From Acidimicrobiia bacterium (GTDB lineage Bacteria > Actinomycetota > Acidimicrobiia > Acidimicrobiales > JANYDT01): a stretch of DNA of 40,643 nt. The notes under the pieces are model-generated. The model had not been told where the DNA came from and did not search any database. It saw nothing but the letters and a program-made list of their open reading frames with translations. Location: NCBI GenBank assembly GCA_025359845.1, contig JANYDT010000109.1:1-40643 (forward strand), read 5' to 3'. Shown here one piece after another: positions 35,045 through 40,643 of the stretch. Made by a program: the position numbers and the translations under genes. Within the stretch, counting starts at the first letter, position 1. Each line of letters starts with the position of its first letter.

Positions 35045-36217
35045 TTACCTGGGTAGGCAGAGCACGCGCTCGCCGATGATATTCCGCTGGATCTCCGAAG
35101 TGCCACCGCCGATTGAGATTGCGGCAGAATAGAGATAACTCCCCGACCATCCTCCGGGGGTCCACCGGTCCACGAAATGAAGACCATCAGCGCCCATAAT
35201 ATCGAAGGCCAGACGATAAATACTCTGGGCCAGATCGGAGTAATAGAGCTTGATGATTGAACCCTTCGGTCCGGGCGAGCCATCGCGGCTGCTGCGCGAG
35301 ATACCCCTATACGTCATGGCCCGCATGGCGGCGACCTCGGCCCGCGCTTTCGCCAGACGGCGGGCGATCTCATCGTCGACGATGGCTGGTCGCCGCCCGT
35401 CCGGACCGGTGCGATGGCGGGCCTCCGCGATGAGGTCTTCGACGACCTTGGCCAGGCGCACCTGGTTTACCGTGAAAGCAGTCCCTCGCTCAAACGCGAG
35501 GGTCGACATGGCGACGCTCCAGCCGTCGTGCAGACGCCCGACCACGTTGGTTAGCGGAATGCGGACGTCGTCATAACACACCTCGCAGAACTCATGCTCG
35601 CCGTCCATCGTTTCGATGGGTCGAATATCTATACCGCACAGTGTCATATCGCAGATAACCCAGGTGATGCCTTTGTGTTTGGCCGCATCAGAATCGGTCC
35701 GCACCAACAGTTCTTGATACTGAGCGACGTCGGCGAAGCTCGTCCAAATTTTCTGCCCAGTGACGACCAATTCGTCGCCATCAATGACAGCCTTCGTCTT
35801 CAGCGATGCCAAATCGGAGCCGGCCTCGGGTTCAGAGAACCCTTGGCACCACACCACATCACCGCGCAAGATCTTCGGCAGATGGAACGCCTTTTGGTCC
35901 TCTGAAGCCCGAGTCATCAAGGTGGGCCCGGCGTGGCTCAATCCGACGAAACAAGCGTCGATGCCCGGCAGACCCAGCCGGCCGTATTCCTCGAACCAGA
36001 TCAGGGCTTGGATGAGCGAAGCCCCGCGACCCCCGTACTCCTTGGGCCACGAGATGCCAGCCCACCCTCCATCGAACTGGGTTCGCTGCCATGCCACGTC
36101 GTACTCGCGCATAGCGCTGCGCTCCAACGGTCGCTTGTCGCGTGGTCGATGTTCGGCTAGCCACGTCCGCACTTCCTCGCGGAAGGCGATGTCAACGTCA
36201 GAGAACGTGAGATCCAT
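35045..36217 (-). CDS. Acyl-CoA dehydrogenase, large subunit of a two-subunit type
   Basis: The protein has 390 residues in an unbroken frame. ATG 36217 (MDLTFSDVD) is chosen by alignment with the paralogue at 22725 (MHLAFEEVD); ATG 36238 would overlap the TetR end. Marks: WPKEYGGRGASLIQA, GDVVWCQGFSEPEAGSDLASLKT, GQKIWTSFADVAQYQ, STLAFERGTAFTV, and the C-terminal SIGGGTSEIQRNIIGERVLCLPR. It oxidises a CoA thioester at C2-C3 with FAD and ETF. Gene order large-then-small and the sequences are those of the 21-22 kb pair, so the two pairs are paralogous, perhaps acting on different chain lengths or ring intermediates. It starts seven bases past the TetR stop. Confidence 0.9.
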   Translation of the reverse strand: MDLTFSDVDIAFREEVRTWLAEHRPRDKRPLERSAMREYDVAWQRTQFDGGWAGISWPKEYGGRGASLIQALIWFEEYGRLGLPGIDACFVGLSHAGPTLMTRASEDQKAFHLPKILRGDVVWCQGFSEPEAGSDLASLKTKAVIDGDELVVTGQKIWTSFADVAQYQELLVRTDSDAAKHKGITWVICDMTLCGIDIRPIETMDGEHEFCEVCYDDVRIPLTNVVGRLHDGWSVAMSTLAFERGTAFTVNQVRLAKVVEDLIAEARHRTGPDGRRPAIVDDEIARRLAKARAEVAAMRAMTYRGISRSSRDGSPGPKGSIIKLYYSDLAQSIYRLAFDIMGADGLHFVDRWTPGGWSGSYLYSAAISIGGGTSEIQRNIIGERVLCLPR

Positions 36218-36224
36218 ACGGCGC

Positions 36225-36923
36225 TTAATCCTGTCCATTCTTCGATGGAGCGAAATCGGCAGATGACGATGACGGGTCGAAGGAACCCACGGCGATTCGC
36301 GATCTGACGATCGTCGAAAGCGTTACGATCGCCTTCTCCCGGGTCGAGGGCAGGCCGGCCACCTGTTGGTAGTACCAATATCGGTCGATCATTACCTGAA
36401 GGGCCAGACCGACGAGCCCCGGATCGTCTTCGTCGTCGTTGAGTCCGAACATGTGGGCCACGCGGCGGGCGCTGTGTAACTTGGCCCTCATGCCGGCGGC
36501 TCGGAGATCAGGGTCGCCCAGACCCGCTTGACCCCAGATCAAAATGAAACCGCCGTGTTCGTCGAGAAGAGCCATGTAGCCCGAGACGACCTGCTCGACG
36601 AGATCTTCGACGTGGGCATCAGCCAACGCACTCATACGGTTGAGCAGATCATCCATGGCCCGGTAGGCCTCCGTGCCGAGCGCAAGCAGGACATCGCGCT
36701 TGGACGGGAAGTACGTGTAGAACGACGCTCGCGAAATCCCGGCAGCCTCGGCAATGTCGTCGATCTTCGTGCCAAAGTATCCCTTCGCCAGAAACACTTC
36801 TCTCGCCTTGGATTGGATGAGCGTCGACGTTCGAAGTGCCCGTCGACCCATGGTCGAGGCCGGCATGCGCGACTCGCCGGCCAGCTTGAACTCGGTCTTA
36901 CTGGTTCGCACCCGAACTGTCAT
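36225..36923 (-). CDS. TetR-family transcriptional regulator
   Basis: The protein has 232 residues from ATG 36923, overlapping the SDR stop as ATGA. The N-terminal helix-turn-helix domain is clear: AREVFLAKGYFGTKIDDIAEAAG, then ISRASFYTYFPSKRDVLLAL. The C-terminal ligand domain has DEHGGFILIWGQAGLGDPDLR and GLALQVMIDRYWYYQQVAGLP. It is encoded in the middle of the operon it probably controls (39521 to 32487), giving autoregulation; a TGACAC/GTGTCA palindrome sits in front of that operon at 39553, and a near copy at 13421 may extend control to the dioxygenase genes. Ligand is likely a CoA ester or free acid of the pathway, by analogy with other catabolic TetR proteins. Confidence 0.87.
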   Translation of the reverse strand: MTVRVRTSKTEFKLAGESRMPASTMGRRALRTSTLIQSKAREVFLAKGYFGTKIDDIAEAAGISRASFYTYFPSKRDVLLALGTEAYRAMDDLLNRMSALADAHVEDLVEQVVSGYMALLDEHGGFILIWGQAGLGDPDLRAAGMRAKLHSARRVAHMFGLNDDEDDPGLVGLALQVMIDRYWYYQQVAGLPSTREKAIVTLSTIVRSRIAVGSFDPSSSSADFAPSKNGQD

Positions 36924-37789
36924 GGGTCGGAACGGAGAGCATCGAGAACGCGCGGCGGGACGGTGTTGGCGAACCCTGAGCCGGGCCAATTGAACCAGCC
37001 ACTGGCCGCGAAAGTTCCGCCATCGGGGTGCAACGTGGTGCCCGTGATGTAGCGAGACAACCCGGAGAGGAGGAACACGACGGCGCCCGAAACATCCTCG
37101 GGCACACCCACGCGACCCATCGGCAATGCGATCTGGGCCCCGATCGGATCCATGTACGTCGACGAGTCGTTGCCGATTCCGATCATTGCGGGCGTCGGCG
37201 TGATGTCAGGGGCCACGTTGTTGACCCTGATCGCGTCCGGCGCCAGCTCGACGGCCAAGCTACGCGCAAAATGCGACACCGCCGCCTTAGCCGCGCTGTA
37301 GACGGCGAAGTTGGGAGCGGCGCGGTGGGCCTCGATGGTCGTCAGGTTCACGATGCTACCCCCGCGTCCACCGGCCCGTATCGCGGGTACCGCGAGCGAA
37401 CACGCATGGAGGACGTGATCAAGATTCGTTCGCAACAACGCGTCCCAGCCTCGTTCGTTGGTGTCGGCAAACGCCGCTCTGAACGTGCCGCCCACCACGT
37501 TGACGAGAAAATCGAGCCGCCCCCACTTGTTGTTGGCGGCCGAGAACAGCGTCTCGAGAGACGACCGTTCACGGGCATCGCCGAGCTGAACGATGGCGTC
37601 GGCCCCCAACCCGTCGAGCTTCTCCCGGATGGCCGAAACCGCGTCGGCGTTGCGATCAATCAGCGCAACCCTCCCACCATTGGCCGCCAGATCGAGAGTG
37701 ATCGCCTCCCCCAGTCCTCCCGCTCCGCCAGTGATTATCGCAACAGTTCCGTCGAGGCCGCCTCGTTGCGTCCACCAATTCGTGTTCAT
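36920..37789 (-). CDS. Short-chain dehydrogenase/reductase (SDR)
   Basis: The protein has 289 residues. Rossmann motif TGGAGGLG at 20-27, acidic residue after the second strand (LIDRNAD, favouring NAD over NADP), NVVGG at about 97-101, and the catalytic Y164-x3-K168 (YSAAK). The usual catalytic Ser 13 residues before Tyr is Thr151 here (NLTTIEAH), which can still work but is uncommon. The C-terminal part has MGRVGVPEDVSGAVVFLLSGLSRYITGTTLHPDGG as in typical SDRs. It probably oxidises a hydroxyl of a pathway intermediate such as a 3-hydroxyacyl-CoA or ring alcohol. ATG 37789 directly follows the flavin-reductase stop (no gap), and its stop overlaps the TetR start. Confidence 0.88.
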   Translation of the reverse strand: MNTNWWTQRGGLDGTVAIITGGAGGLGEAITLDLAANGGRVALIDRNADAVSAIREKLDGLGADAIVQLGDARERSSLETLFSAANNKWGRLDFLVNVVGGTFRAAFADTNERGWDALLRTNLDHVLHACSLAVPAIRAGGRGGSIVNLTTIEAHRAAPNFAVYSAAKAAVSHFARSLAVELAPDAIRVNNVAPDITPTPAMIGIGNDSSTYMDPIGAQIALPMGRVGVPEDVSGAVVFLLSGLSRYITGTTLHPDGGTFAASGWFNWPGSGFANTVPPRVLDALRSDP

Positions 37790-38386
37790 CTACTGCACCG
37801 ATCCGCCCGTAGGCAGCCCGCGGCGCAGACGCGCGTTTTCGAGCTGTGGAATGTGGTTGTGCTCGTACTGTTCGAGCCACTCCTTGGGGAGCTTGCCCCA
37901 GGCCTCGCCGATGTTGAGCCGCCCACCCCGAGAAAAGCGTTCCGAGCCGACGACGTCGGCCAAGACGATGGTGCTTTCCTCGGCGTCGAGGCTAACGATG
38001 ACCCGACCTTCCACATAACTGAGTGCGTCGAGCAGGATCGGCGACCCGGTGACGCCCGCCTTGGTACGGAGCGCACTGATCTTGCCACCGTCGCGGCCCG
38101 AACTACCACCGAGACCCATGATGATGTCGAGCGACCCCTGCAGCAAGTCGGGGCCGTTGCCGAGCAAGTGCATCACGAACACGCCCGATTCAAGAATCAT
38201 GTCGTGGGTCATGTTGTATTTCGTAAGGGCGATCGTCACCCGCGGCGCTTCCGGCACAATGGCGGCGGCGCCGGCTGAAAGCGAGATCAACCCGTTCACC
38301 CGTCCGTGTGAGACGGTCGTGACCGCCACCGGAAACGGCCGCAAGCCCGACAGTGTGTAGTTGGCCGCATCAAGATCGAGGCTCAT
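37790..38386 (-). CDS. Flavin reductase-like (split-barrel FMN-binding) protein
   Basis: The protein has 198 residues from ATG 38386, with GGAG six bases upstream. The flavin-reductase fold is indicated by LRPFPVAVTTVSHGRVNGLISLSAGAAAIVPEAPRVTIALTK near the N-terminus (the VNG-S segment lines the flavin), MTHDMILESGVFVMHLL, and DALSYVEGRVIVSLDAEEST. Such proteins supply reduced FMN/FAD to two-component monooxygenases or bind flavin in other roles; no oxygenase partner of that kind is in this operon, though the LLM fragment at 30605-31378 and others outside may use it. It lies 34 bases after the Gfo/Idh/MocA gene and directly before the SDR. Confidence 0.8.
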   Translation of the reverse strand: MSLDLDAANYTLSGLRPFPVAVTTVSHGRVNGLISLSAGAAAIVPEAPRVTIALTKYNMTHDMILESGVFVMHLLGNGPDLLQGSLDIIMGLGGSSGRDGGKISALRTKAGVTGSPILLDALSYVEGRVIVSLDAEESTIVLADVVGSERFSRGGRLNIGEAWGKLPKEWLEQYEHNHIPQLENARLRRGLPTGGSVQ

Positions 38387-38420
38387 GAGCAGCTCCTGAC
38401 AGTCAGGGCGGGGAGCGTTA

Positions 38421-39521
38421 TCACAGCGACACCCATCCTTCGCCGGCCGCACTGCGTCGAGCGCCGTCGATCACGCGCTGTACACGGTCGCCATCGGCCA
38501 GATTTGGGGCGATCGAAGGTTCACCATCAAAGGCCGGTAACCAATCCTCGAGCATCAGCGCTAGCGAGCGAATGGCACCGGCAGCCCGGCGTTTCGGCAA
38601 CTCCATGCCACTGCGGGGCATGCGGGTGCTCGCGGCAAGCTCGGTGAGTCCGACCTGGCCGACCGAAGCAATCTGCACCTCGGGTTGGTGCTCGGCCATC
38701 AACAAGCCGCCGTACGAGATTGAGCCGGCCTCACCGAAGACCTCGAAGGAACGGAAGTTCTGGCCCAGGGCAATCGCGGTCGTGTACACGTTGGCCAGCA
38801 TGCCGTTGGCCATACGCATCATCAAGACCGAGGTGTCGTCGGCGTCGACATCGAGCGTCGTCCCGTCGGCGCGGAGCCGCTTTGGGACTGACGTTCGCAC
38901 ATCCGCACAGACCGAAACGGGTTCGCCAAAAAGCGCACACATGTAGTCGATGTCGTGCGATCCCATGCCCATGAGGTAGCCCCCTCCTTCATCTCTGCGG
39001 TACATCCACTCCGACTGGAGGCCGCGGGTGGGGTGCCAATAGTCGGCCCCGGCCCGCGCCGCGCCTAGATAGGGAACACCCAAATGACCGGTCCGAACAA
39101 GATCCCAAATGGCCAATCGAGCCGGCTCCCACCGCGACTCGAAGCACACTGCGTGACAAACGCCCTTCACTTGCGCGGCCGCCAGCATTTCTCCGGTTTG
39201 GGTAGAGTTGAGGGCCAGAGGCTTCTCTACCAGTACGTGTTTACCAGCACGAATCGCCGCGAGAGTTTGTTTATGATGAAGATCGACGGGCGTACAGATC
39301 GACACGACGTCGAGATCTTCGCGCTCAACGAATCGCTCCCAGTCGGTGCTCACGTCGGCGATACCAAGCTGCGCCCCTGCCGCCTCGACGCGCTCCTGAC
39401 GACGCGAACACAAGGCCACGACTTCGAAGGGCGGCACCATTCGAAACGCAGGAGTCTGAACGACCGAACCCCAACCCACGCCGATCAGTCCAACCCGAAT
39501 TGTCTTTCGCTGGGTGCTCAC
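38421..39521 (-). CDS. Gfo/Idh/MocA-family NAD(P)-dependent oxidoreductase
   Basis: The protein has 366 residues from GTG 39521, fixed by GGAGG seven bases upstream (39529-39533); an ATG/TTG-type longer frame to 39560 would run through the operator. Rossmann motif VGLIGVGWGS near the N-terminus, then DVVSICTPVDLHHKQTLAAIRAGKHVLVEKPLALN with the family EKP, and a C-terminal sheet domain with RRDEGGGYLMGMGSHDIDYMCALFGEP (the GGGxxxxxGxHxxD pattern with its His). The family oxidises or reduces hydroxyls of sugars, inositols and other polyols; the substrate here is unknown. It is the first gene of the leftward operon that also encodes the TetR regulator, dehydrogenase pair and ligase. Confidence 0.88.
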   Translation of the reverse strand: MSTQRKTIRVGLIGVGWGSVVQTPAFRMVPPFEVVALCSRRQERVEAAGAQLGIADVSTDWERFVEREDLDVVSICTPVDLHHKQTLAAIRAGKHVLVEKPLALNSTQTGEMLAAAQVKGVCHAVCFESRWEPARLAIWDLVRTGHLGVPYLGAARAGADYWHPTRGLQSEWMYRRDEGGGYLMGMGSHDIDYMCALFGEPVSVCADVRTSVPKRLRADGTTLDVDADDTSVLMMRMANGMLANVYTTAIALGQNFRSFEVFGEAGSISYGGLLMAEHQPEVQIASVGQVGLTELAASTRMPRSGMELPKRRAAGAIRSLALMLEDWLPAFDGEPSIAPNLADGDRVQRVIDGARRSAAGEGWVSL

Positions 39522-39528
39522 AAACTTG

Positions 39529-39533
39529 CCTCC
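39529..39533 (-). promoter_or_regulatory. Shine-Dalgarno GGAGG fixing GTG 39521
   Basis: GGAGG on the minus strand with a seven-base spacer to GTG 39521. It decides for the shorter start of the Gfo/Idh/MocA gene and leaves the palindrome at 39553 outside the coding sequence. Confidence 0.8.
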
Positions 39534-39552
39534 GTTGGTTGAACCGAGATCT

Positions 39553-39566
39553 TGACACAAGTGTCA
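39553..39566. promoter_or_regulatory. TGACAC/GTGTCA palindromic operator candidate
   Basis: TGACAC (39553-39558) and GTGTCA (39561-39566) form a perfect inverted repeat around AA. It sits 32 bases upstream of GTG 39521 and about 230 bases before the divergent thiolase. With one flanking base it matches the palindrome at 13421 in 13 of 16 positions. On the plus strand TTGACA (39552-39557), 16 bases and CACAAT (39574-39579) also look like a promoter pointing to the thiolase, so a bound repressor would cover its -35 box. Confidence 0.6.
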
Positions 39567-39620
39567 GATACCGCACAATACGCAGAACCCAGCACGCCCA
39601 GGCGGTACCGGAGATTTCAA

Positions 39621-39649
39621 TGACCGGGAGGCAGTGACCCGGGAGGCAG
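39621..39649. repeat. Two near-identical tandem 14/15-bp repeats
   Basis: TGACCGGGAGGCAG (39621-39634) is followed at once by TGACCCGGGAGGCAG (39635-39649), which differs by one inserted C. It lies in the 226-base gap between divergent genes and may be a second regulator site or a slippage product. Confidence 0.5.
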
Positions 39650-39704
39650 TGAGCACCGAACCCATCCCGGCAAGGGCGAAGCGCCGCCCAATTGAAAATG
39701 GGAA

Positions 39705-39733
39705 TTTCATTTCGGCGTGAGCTGTGCTATACA
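39705..39733 (+). promoter_or_regulatory. Possible promoter for the right-edge thiolase
   Basis: TTTCAT (39705-39710), 17 bases, TATACA (39728-39733) with TG two bases before the -10 (extended -10). It would give an mRNA leader of about 50 bases before the ribosome site. Weak -35; alternative to the promoter overlapping the 39553 palindrome. Confidence 0.35.
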
Positions 39734-39777
39734 GTTGCTCGTCAATCGTCAAGAGGCCGCCGAGCCACCATCACAGT

Positions 39778-39783
39778 AGGAGG
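39778..39783 (+). promoter_or_regulatory. Shine-Dalgarno AGGAGG for a TTG-start thiolase
   Basis: A full AGGAGG lies nine bases before TTG 39793. It supports an unusual TTG start for a gene whose N-terminal family motif (AIVGIGATPF) begins eight residues later. Confidence 0.8.
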
Positions 39784-39792
39784 GCCACCGCG

Positions 39793-40643
39793 TTGGAACA
39801 CCGAGATCAGACCGCGATCGTAGGTATCGGCGCGACGCCGTTCTACCGAAGGGGCCAGTCCTTACCCCAAACTCCACTTGAGATGGCGTGCAAGGCGACG
39901 CTCGCGGCGGTGGCCGATGCCGGACTCTCAGTCAAAGATATCGACGGGTTTGCGTACTACACGGGCGGTGTCGATACCGGTCATATGGCCCTTTCGTTGG
40001 GTATCCCCGAGATCAAGTTCAGCGCCACACTCACGGGCGGAGGCAGCGGCTGCCCGGGGTCTGTGGGCCTGGCCAGTGCGGCCATCATCAGCGGCCAGGC
40101 CGAAGTAGTGGTCAGTCTGCTCACGCTCCAACAGGTCGAATACGCCCGCCTCGGAGCTGCTATGGCGGCAAAAGCCGGACCCTATGCCCGTCCCCCGACG
40201 CCGGAAAAAGATTTTGTCGCCCCCTATGGAGCGTTCGCTCCCGGCCATTTCTTCTCGCTCATAGCCAAGCGGCACATGCACGAATACGGCACTACGCGAG
40301 AGCACTTCGCAGAGGTGTGCATCTCGACGCGTAACTACGCCATCAACCACCCGACCTCGATCCGCAAGACGCCCCTCACGCTCGACGAGTACTTCTCGGC
40401 GCGCATGATCTCCGATCCGCTGTGTCTCTTCGACTATACGATGGAGAGCGATGGAGCGGTGGCCGTCATCACGACCAGCGCAGCGCGTGCTAAAGATCTC
40501 AAGCAGACTCCGGTCTACGTGCGGGCGGCCGCTTCAGGGGGCGATGGACGCTGGGGCCGCGGCATCTCGTCGATGGCCATGCCCGACGATCTCTTCCCGA
40601 CCGCGGGCGGCGCGGCGATCGCCAAGTCGGTCTACCAGCGGGC
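39793..40643 (+). CDS. Thiolase / lipid-transfer-protein-like enzyme (3' end outside window)
   Basis: The frame is open from TTG 39793 to the window end, 283 codons. Thiolase family marks: DQTAIVGIGATPFYRRG, TPLEMACKATLAAVADAGLSVKDID, KFSATLTGGGSGCPGSVGLASAAIISGQAEVVV (nucleophile-loop region, with a Cys in GGGSGCPG), HFFSLIAKRHMHEYGTT and MESDGAVAVI. It resembles the SCP-x/Ltp2 thiolase-like group more than classical acetyl-CoA acetyltransferases. These release acetyl-CoA or propionyl-CoA or perform retro-aldol cleavage with a DUF35 partner, and an orphan DUF35 protein is encoded at 18428. Whether the Cys shown is the active nucleophile needs alignment. It diverges from the TetR-containing operon. 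The catalytic His and second Cys lie beyond the window. Confidence 0.85.
   Translation, partial: MEHRDQTAIVGIGATPFYRRGQSLPQTPLEMACKATLAAVADAGLSVKDIDGFAYYTGGVDTGHMALSLGIPEIKFSATLTGGGSGCPGSVGLASAAIISGQAEVVVSLLTLQQVEYARLGAAMAAKAGPYARPPTPEKDFVAPYGAFAPGHFFSLIAKRHMHEYGTTREHFAEVCISTRNYAINHPTSIRKTPLTLDEYFSARMISDPLCLFDYTMESDGAVAVITTSAARAKDLKQTPVYVRAAASGGDGRWGRGISSMAMPDDLFPTAGGAAIAKSVYQR

Overview
The window looks like a chromosome segment of a GC-rich Gram-positive of the Actinomycetota, possibly an uncultured Acidimicrobiia-like lineage. The signs are high-GC codon use, many GTG/TTG starts, ATGA/GTGA gene overlaps, two apparently leaderless genes, F420-type LLM and PPOX-type proteins, and multiple acyl-CoA dehydrogenase, CoA-ligase, P450 and Liv-type transporter genes. 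The taxon is inferred from gene content only. No rRNA, tRNA, CRISPR array, insertion sequence or phage gene was seen, and no gene-free stretch exceeds about 240 bases.

Layout. (1) 1-2870, plus strand: three exported or membrane proteins with dockerin-like and cohesin-like domains, with a perfect 24-bp inverted repeat between the first two. (2) 2904-9605: a Liv-type (branched-chain amino-acid family) ABC importer made of two giant fusions, LivH-LivM-LivG and MFS-LivF, divergent from its periplasmic binding protein, with a strong palindromic operator between them. (3) 9657-11060: a crotonase and a PPOX-type flavin or F420 protein. (4) 11100-20540: a divergent catabolic block. Leftward is a meta-cleavage set (extradiol dioxygenase, C-C hydrolase, 2-hydroxypentadienoate-type hydratase). 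Rightward are a small unknown protein, a Rieske oxygenase alpha/beta pair, a CoA ligase, a cytochrome P450, a DUF35 protein and a second CoA ligase. (5) 20555-31378, minus strand: an LLM oxidoreductase fragment and a thiolase fragment, a second complete Liv importer (binding protein, LivH, LivM-LivG fusion, LivF), a VOC protein, an amidohydrolase, and an acyl-CoA dehydrogenase pair whose second subunit is cut and joined to a hydrolase fragment. (6) 31398-32465: a lone plus-strand APH-type phosphotransferase. (7) 32487-39521, minus strand: a tightly packed operon of Gfo/Idh/MocA oxidoreductase, flavin reductase, SDR, TetR regulator, two-subunit acyl-CoA dehydrogenase and CoA ligase. A thiolase that runs off the right edge diverges from it.

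Together the genes suggest import of organic acids or other amphipathic compounds, CoA activation, beta-oxidation-like shortening (dehydrogenase pairs, crotonase, SDR, thiolase/DUF35) and ring or side-chain oxygenation (P450, Rieske, extradiol cleavage). The substrate (steroid-like, terpenoid or alkyl-aromatic) cannot be fixed from sequence alone.

A quality warning applies. Between about 11.5 and 34.5 kb I infer twelve single-base indels in ten otherwise well-preserved genes, mostly losses in short homopolymers, and three places where genes appear to have lost their middles. The first 11 kb show none of this. Sequencing or assembly error is the simplest explanation for the indels; the junctions may be real deletions.
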